Origin: a virus
Reading direction: 5' to 3' (one strand)
DNA length: 42,302 nucleotides
IMG/VR virus record: IMGVR_UViG_3300033153_005813
Span: 1 to 42,302 of that record
Shown here: positions 24,232-30,686 of the stretch, piece by piece
Layout of the letters: each line of letters opens with the position of its first letter
Numbering within the stretch: the first letter of the stretch is position 1
Translations under genes and position numbers: made by a program
The notes under the pieces: generated by a model
Seen by the model: the letters and a program-made list of their open reading frames with translations, nothing else
The model's database searches: none
Told to the model about the DNA's origin: nothing

Positions 24232-24645
24232 CTACTGCTCCTTGCCGCCCTCGGCGGTCAGCTTGATGTCTTTTCGCTCAGCCTTGGGCGGGTCGCCCTC
24301 GGCGGCGGACCCGTCGCGGACCTGCTTCAGCAGGTAAACCGTCACCGGGTACCACTGGCCCCCTTTGGGGATCGGCTTCATGCCGGGCCCTGCGGGGCAA
24401 ATGAATCTGTTCCCGGTGGCCTTCTCGTACTCCGTAGCGCGGGGGCCGGGAATGAAAAAGCCCTCCTCGGTGGACTTCACGCGGCCGGGTTTGTTCCCGG
24501 CGAACTCGCGCCGCCTGGAGTGCTTCAGCACCGGTAGGGTGCGAGGCCCACGCTTGCGCGGCTCGGCCTTTGGCGGGGCCTTCTTGGGCGTCTCGTCGGG
24601 CTTTGGGGCCGGCGGCGTCGGGGTGTCGGTCTTCTTCTTCGTCAT
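24232..24645 (-). CDS. Hypothetical protein at DUF2635 (Mu gp38) position
   Basis: A 137-aa protein. The first 60 residues are Pro/Lys/Arg-rich and disordered. The second half has FICPAGPGMKPIPKGGQWYPVTVYLLKQVRDG, a Pro-rich pattern distantly like DUF2635, which also precedes sheath genes in Mu-like phages. The family assignment is weak. It ends 4 nt before the sheath ATG. Confidence 0.5.
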   Translation of the reverse strand: MTKKKTDTPTPPAPKPDETPKKAPPKAEPRKRGPRTLPVLKHSRRREFAGNKPGRVKSTEEGFFIPGPRATEYEKATGNRFICPAGPGMKPIPKGGQWYPVTVYLLKQVRDGSAAEGDPPKAERKDIKLTAEGGKEQ

Positions 24646-24647
24646 CG

Positions 24648-25319
24648 TTATTGCTTCCAGATAGATTGCAGCAGGGGGTCGGCCCCGGATTCGCCGGTCT
24701 CGGCAAGGTCGCCGTAGATGCTTACCAGGTCAGTCACAAGACCCGAGTCGCCACCGGTCATCCACGGCGGGCGCTTGAATTCGATGGTCAAGTCGGCTTC
24801 GAATGCTCGAAGTGCCTGATTGAATGGGGGCAACAGAGAGTAGCTCCCGACCTCCATTGCGTTGATGTGATAGGTGTCGCGTAGCACGCTCGAATCCGAG
24901 ACGAAGTCCGACGCGAGCACCTGACATATCACGTACCAAATATTGAAGCTGAAAAGAGCCTCGAACGTCATGGTAGTGGGGTCTTTGGCGCGGGGCTTGA
25001 ACAAGTACTGCAGACCAAGCGAGCAGCGCATCCCTACCGGGTAGGTCTTCCCGCCGCTCGATCCTTCGACGTCGGTGAACTCGGCGCGGTCGACGTAGAT
25101 AGCCAGGGCGGGCGCCGCTGCCTTCCCAAGGGGCAGCATCGGCACCACGCCGCCCTCGGCCACCTCGAACATTTTGTGCGGGTAGATGCTTTTGCAGACT
25201 TCGTCGGGAGTATAGTTGTACTGCCCCGAGCCATCGCCGGTCAGTTGGGTGTTCGCGCGTAGGCCCGCCTTCGCGGTCACGAGCAACCCGGCCAGCTGCT
25301 GAAAGATGGCATCCTTCAT
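24648..25319 (-). CDS. Mu gp37-like neck/tail terminator candidate
   Basis: A 223-aa protein between the connector and the sheath. It has an AIYVDRAEFTDVEG strand, YPVGMRCSLGLQYLFKP and a long TLTIEFKRPPWM-like strand. In Mu-like gene order this place holds a tail terminator or neck protein. The ATG at 25319 overlaps the upstream stop as ATGA; an upstream in-frame extension lies inside that gene. Confidence 0.55.
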   Translation of the reverse strand: MKDAIFQQLAGLLVTAKAGLRANTQLTGDGSGQYNYTPDEVCKSIYPHKMFEVAEGGVVPMLPLGKAAAPALAIYVDRAEFTDVEGSSGGKTYPVGMRCSLGLQYLFKPRAKDPTTMTFEALFSFNIWYVICQVLASDFVSDSSVLRDTYHINAMEVGSYSLLPPFNQALRAFEADLTIEFKRPPWMTGGDSGLVTDLVSIYGDLAETGESGADPLLQSIWKQ

Positions 25320-25693
25320 CAGCCGCGCACCATCAGCGTCTCGGACGCCTGCGATACACCGTCGTTCAGTTTGACCTCTTTCATCTCCTTGCGGTACCGC
25401 GCCCAATACGACTGCGACTTTTTGCCATCGTCGTCGATCTCAGATAGATCGTATAACCGAGCGAGCACGCAAAGGTGCGTCACGTACATCAGTTCGGTGG
25501 GGTCGTTCAGGTCGGACTCTTCCAACTCGGGACGACGGCGCAGCAGGTCACGCTTGACCTGTGACCACCCGCCCTTGTGAGGCTTAAGGGGTTCGTTGTC
25601 GAACTCCTCCGCGTCGAGCAGGCGGTCGATCTCGTCGTCGTACTCCAGACCCTCGGCGCGAAGTGTCGCGGTGGTGGTAATTGAGTCAGCCAC
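25319..25693 (-). CDS. Head-tail connector candidate (Mu gp36/DUF1320-like)
   Basis: A 124-aa helical protein. The regular helices with DEIDRLLDAEEF, VKRDLLRRRPEL, TELMYVTHLCVLARLYDL and YWARYRKEM are typical of small head-tail adaptors. Position directly after the gpS-like gene supports this. No residue-level signature allows a firm call. Confidence 0.5.
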   Translation of the reverse strand: MADSITTTATLRAEGLEYDDEIDRLLDAEEFDNEPLKPHKGGWSQVKRDLLRRRPELEESDLNDPTELMYVTHLCVLARLYDLSEIDDDGKKSQSYWARYRKEMKEVKLNDGVSQASETLMVRG

Positions 25694-25696
25694 GTA

Positions 25697-26245
25697 TCAC
25701 CGTAGCTTCCCTTCGAGCACCCGTTTGGGAATCGAGCCGATGTCCTGGAAGAAGCCACGCTCGGCCTTTTTCATGTGAGGCTTGAAGTGTTCGCGCTTCT
25801 GGCCGTCGTCCCAGACGTGCTTGACGATTTGAGCGTATCTGATTTTCCCGCGGCTCTTGAAACGCAGGAATTTGAGGCCGGTTTTTCCACCACCGCGAGA
25901 GGTAACGTCGGACCGAAAGCCCTTCGGGGTGATGAACCATTCTTTCGCAAACCGCGGGCCGAATTCCATCACCTCGCCGTGCGCGACGTTCCACCCCATC
26001 AGCTGCTCAAGCTTGCCTTGGGTGCGATTCGTCCAGAGGCCGCCGGTCAGGCTACCGCCACCACCACGGCGACGACTGCGGCCTTCCTTGTATTTGAAAA
26101 TGGAGTGATCGCCCTTGATCGATTTGATGATGTAGCGGCCCCAGTAGCTCAGACGTCGGGCAACGTGCCCCTTCACGACGGCGGACGAAGTCCGGAGCTT
26201 TTTCCGGAATTCCTTGTCGTGAATTTTCGCCTGAACTCGGGGCAC
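25697..26245 (-). CDS. Virion morphogenesis / tail completion protein (HK97 gp10/gpS-like)
   Basis: A 182-aa basic protein. Segments AKIHDKEFRKKLRTSSAVVKGHV, WNVAHGEVMEFGPRF and IVKHVWDDGQKREHFKPHMKKAERGFF fit the HK97 gp10 / Mu gpG-type family of neck proteins. It starts with GTG at 26245, overlapping the upstream stop as TAGTG. A longer in-frame extension through the upstream gene is rejected as out-of-frame shadow. Confidence 0.6.
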   Translation of the reverse strand: MPRVQAKIHDKEFRKKLRTSSAVVKGHVARRLSYWGRYIIKSIKGDHSIFKYKEGRSRRRGGGGSLTGGLWTNRTQGKLEQLMGWNVAHGEVMEFGPRFAKEWFITPKGFRSDVTSRGGGKTGLKFLRFKSRGKIRYAQIVKHVWDDGQKREHFKPHMKKAERGFFQDIGSIPKRVLEGKLR

Positions 26246-26580
26246 TACTTCGCCGCCTTCTTCTTCTTGCGCTTCTTGCGTAGCGCGGGGGCCGGGGATG
26301 CGGCCACCGGCTTCACTGCCGCACCCGTGGGCACGTACAGCCATTCGCCGTTGACGACGTCGCCCTTCCAGGTCAGGCGGTGGTTCGCCTTCGCCTCCCA
26401 GAAGTGGGTGATAGTCGCCATGCTGTTCTGCAGCAGAAGGCGCCCGGGGACCAGCTCGTCGAGCAGGCCATCGACGAACTCGTAGCCGCTGGACGGGCCG
26501 GTATACGTCGGCCCCGCCTGGTGGGCAACGGCGTACTCCTTGCCAGCCACGACCTCGGTGATTTGCGTTTGCGGTACCAT
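26245..26580 (-). CDS. Hypothetical protein following the capsid gene
   Basis: A 111-aa protein. The main part is unrecognised and beta-rich (VVNGEWLYVPTGAAV); the C-terminus ends in a very basic stretch RKKRKKKKAAK that could contact DNA or RNA. It follows the capsid gene and its hairpin, a place often used by head-tail joining or decoration proteins. Confidence 0.5.
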   Translation of the reverse strand: MVPQTQITEVVAGKEYAVAHQAGPTYTGPSSGYEFVDGLLDELVPGRLLLQNSMATITHFWEAKANHRLTWKGDVVNGEWLYVPTGAAVKPVAASPAPALRKKRKKKKAAK

Positions 26581-26599
26581 GCAGGCCTCCTTGAATTTC

Positions 26600-26644
26600 G
26601 CTGCTCCCCGGGGCGCTCATCCGGGCGGTTGCCCGGGGAGCAGC
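26600..26644 (-). other. Strong hairpin between capsid and next gene
   Basis: GCTGCTCCCCGGG (26600-26612) pairs exactly with CCCGGGGAGCAGC (26632-26644), a 13-bp stem with a 19-nt loop, 8 nt after the capsid stop. No T-tract follows on either side. It is likely a partial terminator or a 3' stability element that gives the capsid message a higher level than the genes after it. Confidence 0.6.
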
Positions 26645-26652
26645 GTGGATGA

Positions 26653-27954
26653 CTAGGAGGTGACGCCGTAGCGAATGGCGCAGGACTTGGAGCGCTTCAG
26701 CGCGGTCGCGATGCCGGCGCTGATTCTCCACTTGAAGTTCTGCGTGTTGTAGTCCTCCGCCAGCTTCCGCATGTAGACCGGGAGCTGGATGGACCCGCCC
26801 ACCGCGTCGTGGTCGGTCACCGCGGACATCACACCTTCGTTCGGACCGTTGTGGGCCCCGGCGATCATGTGGAAGCCGACGTCCTTGTTGAGACGCAGGC
26901 AGTAGACCGCCGAGCAGACACCGGAGCTCGAACCCTGGGTCTCAGTGATCGACACGTTCGAGTCGATGATGATGCGCTTCCCCTCGTAGGCGAGCGCACT
27001 CTTGGCAACGGTGCCATCCTGCATCTCGACGGGACGGGTGCCGCCCGCGGCCAGGATCAGGCCCTTGATCACCCGCGCGGTGCGATGACTCGTCAGGTAG
27101 ATCTTGTCGGACTCCGGGCCGAGCACCATGTCGTCCAACTCGTCGAGTTGGGCAAGGGTGATCGCGGCGCCGTTGGTGTCGATAGTCGGGACCTGGTTGG
27201 TGTCGAGCACGGCCAGCTGGCGGATACCCGCCATATTGGTTGGCATACCGAAGGTCAGCGCACCCGGCAGATCGAGGTCGACCGCGCCGCCGGTGAAGTC
27301 CGTTGCATCCACGGTCAGGGTAACCGACTTTTGCGAGTCGTCGCCGTCGGTCAGCGTGTAGTCCGCATCACCACCGGCGATGCTCACCCCGGTTCCGTAG
27401 GTCGTCGACCCGGGTGCCCTGAACGCGAGCAACGTCCCGGTGTGGGTGTACTCGACCCCGGCCACTCCGGTGGGCATGTTCGCCGAGATGGCGGTGCATG
27501 CGTCGAAGCCAGGCGTTGCCGCGAGGCCGGTTCCGGCGATGGTGCAGGCGGTGGTGGCCATGTACGCGCCGGTGAACAGCTTCCCGGAGATCGAAATCCC
27601 CATCGAGCGGATCAGGTCGAGCGCGTCGGCCATCTCCATGTTCGCCCCGGCCTGCATGGTCGAGCTCGAATGGATCGGGACCTCGATGTCACCGTGGCCG
27701 TACGCCAAGTACGTGGTGAGCTTCTTACGCAGCGCCTGGGTGCTCTCGTGGGTCGCGGTCTCGGCCTCCCACGTCACGGTGGGCGCGGTCTTGTTCAGGG
27801 TCCAGGAGTAGTCGACAGTGCCCGGCCACTGTTCGATCGGCATCATCCCCAACAGGGGGCGATTCTCGATCAGGGTGTTGATGATCTGCTTCTGCAGATA
27901 GTTGAGCCCGTTGTGCGAGCTCCACTCTGCAAAGGTTTGGGGGATATCCGCCAT
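26653..27954 (-). CDS. Major capsid protein (HK97-fold)
   Basis: A 433-aa protein. The N-terminal region includes KQIINTLIENRPLLGMMPIEQW, then QALRKKLTTYLAYGHGDIEVP; the C-terminus has VMSAVTDHDAVGGSIQLPVYMRKLAEDYNTQNFKWRISAG. Position after a scaffold gene and before neck genes, and size, fit a HK97-fold capsid. An extra beta-rich Ig-like insert lies near 165-240 (SVTLTVDATDFTGGAVDLDLPG). No separate protease gene was seen. Confidence 0.75.
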   Translation of the reverse strand: MADIPQTFAEWSSHNGLNYLQKQIINTLIENRPLLGMMPIEQWPGTVDYSWTLNKTAPTVTWEAETATHESTQALRKKLTTYLAYGHGDIEVPIHSSSTMQAGANMEMADALDLIRSMGISISGKLFTGAYMATTACTIAGTGLAATPGFDACTAISANMPTGVAGVEYTHTGTLLAFRAPGSTTYGTGVSIAGGDADYTLTDGDDSQKSVTLTVDATDFTGGAVDLDLPGALTFGMPTNMAGIRQLAVLDTNQVPTIDTNGAAITLAQLDELDDMVLGPESDKIYLTSHRTARVIKGLILAAGGTRPVEMQDGTVAKSALAYEGKRIIIDSNVSITETQGSSSGVCSAVYCLRLNKDVGFHMIAGAHNGPNEGVMSAVTDHDAVGGSIQLPVYMRKLAEDYNTQNFKWRISAGIATALKRSKSCAIRYGVTS

Positions 27955-27975
27955 GGGTCTTTTTCCTTCTTGACG

Positions 27976-28674
27976 TTACCTGCCGAACTCAGCGAATCCC
28001 TTCTTTAGGATTTGCTCAGGCGACAGTCCCTCCGTCGGGTCTTTCGGGGGCGGTGATCCAGGGGGCAGTCCCGCCCCCGGCCTCGGCAGGCCAGTCCCCT
28101 TTGCCTCGTGGAGGTCGTTTCGTTTTTTGTACCAGTCGCCGAGAGACGCGAGCGGATCATCCGCCGCGATCCCGTTGACCATTGCCTGGATGGAAAAGTC
28201 GCTTGGCTTGTCGCCGAGCACAGAAAGCTGATTCTCCGCGAGTGCCTCACGGGTGGCCGTAGCCATGTTCGCGGGGTTGACCCCGCTGGCGCGCAGTTGC
28301 TTACCGATCTCGCGGTGCAGCCAGTTCGCCTTCGCCTGGTCATAGAGGTCATCGCCGCGCTGCTTCTCGGCCGCGGTCGCGGCCTTGTGCGCTTCGATCT
28401 CCGTCTTGTGGTCGGCAATCTCACGGGCGGCGATCTGTTCGGCCGTCGCGTCGGCGTCCTGATACTTCTTGAGCGCGGCGCCCTGCTCGGTGTGCTCCTG
28501 TCGGAGCGCGGCAAGCGCAGCGTCGTGGTCAGCTTGAAGTGCCTGGCGCTTCGTGTCCTTGTCGGACAGTCGAGCTTTCAGGGTTCCCTGCGGGACGTAC
28601 CCGGGCAGGTCACCCGGATCGGCGTCGGCCAGGAGTGCGGTCATCTGTGTTTTCTGCTCGTCGGTCAGCGGCAT
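27976..28674 (-). CDS. Capsid scaffold protein
   Basis: A 232-aa protein, mainly a long Ala/Glu/Lys coiled coil (about 35-120), with a C-terminal region ending in SPEQILKKGFAEFGR and a Pro-rich linker PPGSPPPKDP. This is the form of phage scaffolding proteins and it sits just before the capsid gene. First gene of the late minus-strand operon; GGGAAGAGA precedes the ATG. Confidence 0.72.
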   Translation of the reverse strand: MPLTDEQKTQMTALLADADPGDLPGYVPQGTLKARLSDKDTKRQALQADHDAALAALRQEHTEQGAALKKYQDADATAEQIAAREIADHKTEIEAHKAATAAEKQRGDDLYDQAKANWLHREIGKQLRASGVNPANMATATREALAENQLSVLGDKPSDFSIQAMVNGIAADDPLASLGDWYKKRNDLHEAKGTGLPRPGAGLPPGSPPPKDPTEGLSPEQILKKGFAEFGR

Positions 28675-28885
28675 TCTCTTCCCTCTTTCACAGCGGAGTT
28701 ATGGGTCCGGGAGCCCGGCGGGTTTACGTCGACCCGCGGCGCGTAGGTGTGTCGTTGTGATTGCTTGGCCGGTGGCCGTTGAACCCCTGACGACATGCAA
28801 ATAGGATATCCAAGATTTAGCGGATTGGGTAGGTGGCGCAGGCGAGTGGTAGACATGTAGACAATGTAGTGGTATTCCTATCTGC
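28675..28885. promoter_or_regulatory. Divergent regulatory region between late operon and cargo block
   Basis: This 211-nt gap separates divergent genes and must hold promoters for both. Inverted repeats CCGGGAGCCCGG (28707-28718) and GCGGGT/ACCCGC (28718-28723 with 28732-28737) could be operators or leader hairpins for the minus transcript. On the plus side TAGACA occurs at 28850 and 28859; the first, with a 17-nt gap, is followed by TATTCC, a poor -10. No AGGAG precedes the plus ATG at 28886, so a leaderless start is possible. No promoter can be called with confidence. Confidence 0.4.
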
Positions 28886-29059
28886 ATGAACAAGCGCAAA
28901 ACACAGAACATCCGGGTTCACACGGTTCAACGGCACGCGCTCAAGATCGCGGGCGCTAGGCTGGACTGCCCTATTCATGAGGTGGTTGATCGGCTGATGG
29001 ATGGAGAGGCCGTGGCGCAAAAGGTATGCAAGGAAGCGAACAAGGAAGCGAAAAAATGA
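28886..29059 (+). CDS. Small RHH-like protein, first gene of the plus-strand block
   Basis: A 57-aa basic protein. NIRVHTVQRHALKIAGARL followed by CPIHEVVDRLMDGE resembles the strand-helix-helix pattern of CopG/Arc-type regulators. The Lys-rich tail fits DNA binding. It is followed by a strong terminator-like hairpin, so it may be transcribed at a different level from the rest of the block. As the first gene after a divergent region it is a candidate switch regulator. No good ribosome site precedes the ATG. Confidence 0.55.
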   Translation: MNKRKTQNIRVHTVQRHALKIAGARLDCPIHEVVDRLMDGEAVAQKVCKEANKEAKK

Positions 29060-29066
29060 ATCGGTC

Positions 29067-29134
29067 GGCCTTCTCTCGCGCCACCCATCACCTCCCAGTC
29101 CCCCCAAGGCGCGAGAGTCGGCTGGCCCTTTTTG
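29067..29134 (+). terminator. Rho-independent terminator or attenuator
   Basis: CTCTCGCGCC (29073-29082) pairs exactly with GGCGCGAGAG (29109-29118); outer GGCC (29067-29070 with 29125-29128) extends the stem, and CTTTTTG follows. It lies between the RHH-like gene and the gene at 29145. The 26-nt loop is long for a terminator, and the T-tract follows the outer stem. Partial termination would lower expression of the downstream block. Confidence 0.6.
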
Positions 29135-29144
29135 AAAGGACACC

Positions 29145-29468
29145 ATGAGCATCCAGAGCAAAGCACAAGACGCTATCATCGTCGTTTCCGCGATGGCGAA
29201 TCCGCACTGCCCCCACCCCAGAAAGCGGCTCGCGAAAATGCGGCGCATCCTGGAGGGTGGCGCCATCGACAGACTGGACCTGGCGCGGGTACTCCTGGCC
29301 GACGTGGGCGCCGAGAACTGCAGCCCTCGACGGCGTGCGCTATGGAGCAAGACGACGAAGCGACTCGCGGATGAAACGTCGCGCCGTTATCGCGTGGTCC
29401 GGTCGAAGGCGAAGGCTGCGAAGAAGGCAGCAGCGAAGGCGCGGGCCGAGGTCGAGGCGAACCGATGA
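29145..29468 (+). CDS. Basic hypothetical protein with histone-like Lys/Ala tail
   Basis: A 107-aa protein. The N-terminal 60 residues look globular (AIIVVSAMANPHCPHPRKRL, AIDRLDLARVLLADVG). The C-terminal 35 residues (VVRSKAKAAKKAAAKARAE) are an H1-like Lys/Ala helix, suggesting DNA or RNA binding. AAAGGA lies upstream of the ATG. Family not recognised. Confidence 0.6.
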   Translation: MSIQSKAQDAIIVVSAMANPHCPHPRKRLAKMRRILEGGAIDRLDLARVLLADVGAENCSPRRRALWSKTTKRLADETSRRYRVVRSKAKAAKKAAAKARAEVEANR

Positions 29469-29593
29469 CCGACTTCCACGCCGTATCCCTCGGCATCATC
29501 ATCGGCACTGTGCTGTTTTTCTTCTTACTCAAGATGGGATGGCTTGGACCAATGATGCACTGGCTGTTCACCCCAAGAAAGCGCCGACCATGA
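29465..29593 (+). CDS. 42-residue membrane protein
   Basis: A small frame with ATGA overlaps at both ends (29465-29468 and 29590-29593). It encodes one hydrophobic span (VSLGIIIGTVLFFFLLKMGWLG) and a basic tail ending RKRRP, predicting an N-out, C-in inner-membrane peptide. Function is unknown; the coupling directly to the SspB-like gene suggests co-expression. Confidence 0.6.
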   Translation: MTDFHAVSLGIIIGTVLFFFLLKMGWLGPMMHWLFTPRKRRP

Positions 29594-29934
29594 CCGAAGC
29601 AGTCCACACCCTGACCAGCAAGGTGCTCGCTACCGGCGCCATGGTCCGCATCGCGTTCCTGGTGAAGGTGCCCGGGGTGATTGTACCCGACCACCTTAGC
29701 GACAACGAAGCGCTGGCCCTGGACTTCGGGCACTTCGCGCCCACGCCTATCAAGGACCTGGTGTGCAACGAGTTCGGCATCGGCGGGACGCTTCGCTTCG
29801 GGGCTGAATTCGTCTGGTGTTTCATTCCGTGGATCGCGGTGGTCAGCGTCCACAAACACGGCGACGAGATGGCAGCACCCGAACCCGAGACGCCCCGATG
29901 GACGCCGACGGTTATCGACGGAGGGAAAAAATGA
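29590..29934 (+). CDS. SspB-like ClpXP adaptor homologue
   Basis: A 114-aa protein. SspB adaptors deliver ssrA-tagged proteins to ClpXP protease. The SspB-type core is recognisable at about 28-88: PGVIVPDHL, a strand ALDFG, then CNEFGIGGTLRFGAEFVWCFIPWIAVVSV, matching the family's VP...L, F-G and IPW/VP-V pattern. The C-terminal tail is Pro/Glu-rich and ends in IDGGKK, which in SspB carries the ClpX-binding motif. No standard ClpX-binding signature is evident here. The ATG overlaps the upstream stop as ATGA. The fold call is inferred from pattern. Confidence 0.62.
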   Translation: MTEAVHTLTSKVLATGAMVRIAFLVKVPGVIVPDHLSDNEALALDFGHFAPTPIKDLVCNEFGIGGTLRFGAEFVWCFIPWIAVVSVHKHGDEMAAPEPETPRWTPTVIDGGKK

Positions 29935-30194
29935 TCGACTGCTGCGAACGCTTAGCCCTGATCCTGGTGGCCGGAAACGTCATTGCCCTCGGTGATAGCC
30001 AGCTCGGCGCGAAGTGGCTTGCACACCAAACCAGGGTGCACACCATGGCCGGTGACGGGTGCGCGGAGTCGTGCGCGCTATGTCGCGAAGTGGTGGCGAA
30101 GATGGTCCCGGACATGCGAGCCGGGATGCTACCAGGTGCGGTGGCTGCCGTTGGTATGCGTCAGCTTGCGGTGGCGCTGAGTGAATTGCTTTGA
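29931..30194 (+). CDS. Cysteine-containing hypothetical protein
   Basis: An 87-aa protein. The N-terminal part (IDCCERLALILVAGNVIALGDSQLG) is followed by a cysteine group CAESCALC near 44-51; the C-terminus is Ala/Leu-rich and helical. Possible metal binding; function unknown. The ATG overlaps the SspB-like stop, so they are coupled. It is the last protein gene before the RNA tract. Confidence 0.6.
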   Translation: MIDCCERLALILVAGNVIALGDSQLGAKWLAHQTRVHTMAGDGCAESCALCREVVAKMVPDMRAGMLPGAVAAVGMRQLAVALSELL

Positions 30195-30205
30195 AGTGGC
30201 TTTCT

Positions 30206-30270
30206 GGACCTGTGGTTGCTGGAGCACGGCCCCGCATGCAGGCTCCCCGGTTCGATTCCGGGCAGGTCCA
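30206..30270 (+). tRNA. tRNA-like gene 1 (65 nt, possible CAT anticodon, reduced D/variable arms)
   Basis: Acceptor GGACCTG pairs perfectly with CAGGTCC, and a T-arm CCCGG-TTCGATT-CCGGG is complete. Only 33 nt remain between them. A 3-bp D stem (TGC/GCA with TGGA loop) and an anticodon arm with loop CGCATGC, placing CAT in the centre, are the best fit. Position 33 would be G rather than T, the anticodon stem has a C-A mismatch and the variable region is almost absent. No CCA is encoded. It may be a degenerate tRNA or a tRNA mimic. Confidence 0.5.
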
Positions 30271-30441
30271 TAGCTCGGTTGTAAGCGACCCAGGTAAGCG
30301 CTCGTGATGCGAGAAAGCTGCCAGGTAAATGACCAACCGTGTAAGAGCCGCTCTGGCCCAGGCGGCGGTGGAGGATGGGATAACCCGGACGGTGTTGTAT
30401 CGGCCACACGTTGGCACCGATCCGGGCCCCTATGGGCTTCT
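30271..30441 (+). ncRNA. Folded RNA spacer between tRNA-like genes 1 and 2
   Basis: No credible protein gene is seen. CCCGGACGGTG (30384-30394) pairs with CACCGaTCCGGG (30415-30426) as 11 bp with a single bulged A and a 20-nt loop. Smaller hairpins are CTCG-TGATG-CGAG (30301-30313) within AGC/GCT, and a GCCGC/GCGGC stem near 30350. The density of paired segments suggests a structured RNA co-transcribed with the tRNA-like genes. Its function is unknown. Confidence 0.4.
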
Positions 30442-30514
30442 GGAGCGATAGTACAAATGGCAAGTGCACCGGGCCGTAACCCCGCAAATCCTGGTTCGAA
30501 TCCAGGTCGCTCCA
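30442..30514 (+). tRNA. tRNA-like gene 2 (73 nt, GTA anticodon, Tyr-like but short variable arm)
   Basis: A full cloverleaf: acceptor GGAGCGA/TCGCTCC, D stem GTAC/GTGC with GG in the loop, anticodon stem CCGGG/CCCGC with one C-C mismatch, loop CCGTAAC and T-arm CCTGG-TTCGAAT-CCAGG. The central triplet GTA would read Tyr codons. Oddities are C at position 33 instead of U and a 4-nt variable region, where bacterial Tyr tRNAs have a long one. No CCA is encoded. It is the best tRNA of the three. Confidence 0.65.
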
Positions 30515-30602
30515 TCCCCACAGGGGTCCGCAAGCCATGGTGTGGTCGAGACACTCCATCAGGGCCCGGCATAATCGGCGATAGTCGCCCTGTGGGGATT
30601 TT
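30514..30602 (+). ncRNA. Spacer closed by a perfect 12-bp inverted repeat between tRNA-like genes 2 and 3
   Basis: ATCCCCACAGGG (30514-30525) is mirrored by CCCTGTGGGGAT (30588-30599), followed by TTT. The 62-nt interior contains a further hairpin ATGGTGT-GGTCGAG-ACA-ct-CCAT with a 7-nt loop, and CGA-TAG-TCG. The arrangement could be a self-contained small RNA, a processing signal, or a terminator with a short T-tract. No protein gene is seen. Confidence 0.45.
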
Positions 30603-30603
30603 C

Positions 30604-30674
30604 GCGCGGGTAGCTCAAGCAGAGACGCGGCCTTAATCGGCCGTGGGATGCAGGTTCGATTCCTGCCCTGTGCA
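30604..30674 (+). tRNA. tRNA-like gene 3 (71 nt, TAA-like anticodon with odd loop size)
   Basis: Acceptor GCGCGGG/CCTGTGC (two G-U pairs), TA, a 3-bp D stem CTC/GAG, and T-arm GCAGG-TTCGATT-CCTGC are clear. The anticodon arm is CGGCC-TTAATC-GGCCG, giving a 6-nt loop, or an 8-nt loop CTTAATCG if the top pair opens. The TAA triplet would read Leu UUA but the short variable region is unlike Leu tRNA. An 8-nt loop is typical of frameshift-suppressor tRNAs. No CCA is encoded. Confidence 0.55.
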
Positions 30675-30686
30675 TAGGAGGACGAT

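Noticed and set aside
25697-26731. Long in-frame N-terminal extension of the gp10/gpS-like protein
   Set aside because: It overlaps the 111-aa gene and the capsid end and lacks a ribosome site; the GTG at 26245 with TAGTG overlap is better.
26809-28008. Long plus-strand open frame opposite the capsid gene
   Set aside because: Shadow frame caused by GC-rich codon third positions; the capsid frame is supported by gene order and length.
28675-28885. Divergent gap as a lysogeny switch with CI/Cro-type repressors
   Set aside because: No HTH repressor, integrase or excisionase was seen; only RHH-like proteins are present.
30304-30636. Plus-strand frame of 110 codons across the tRNA-like tract
   Set aside because: It runs through tRNA-like gene 2 and into gene 3 and the folded spacers, and has no ribosome site.
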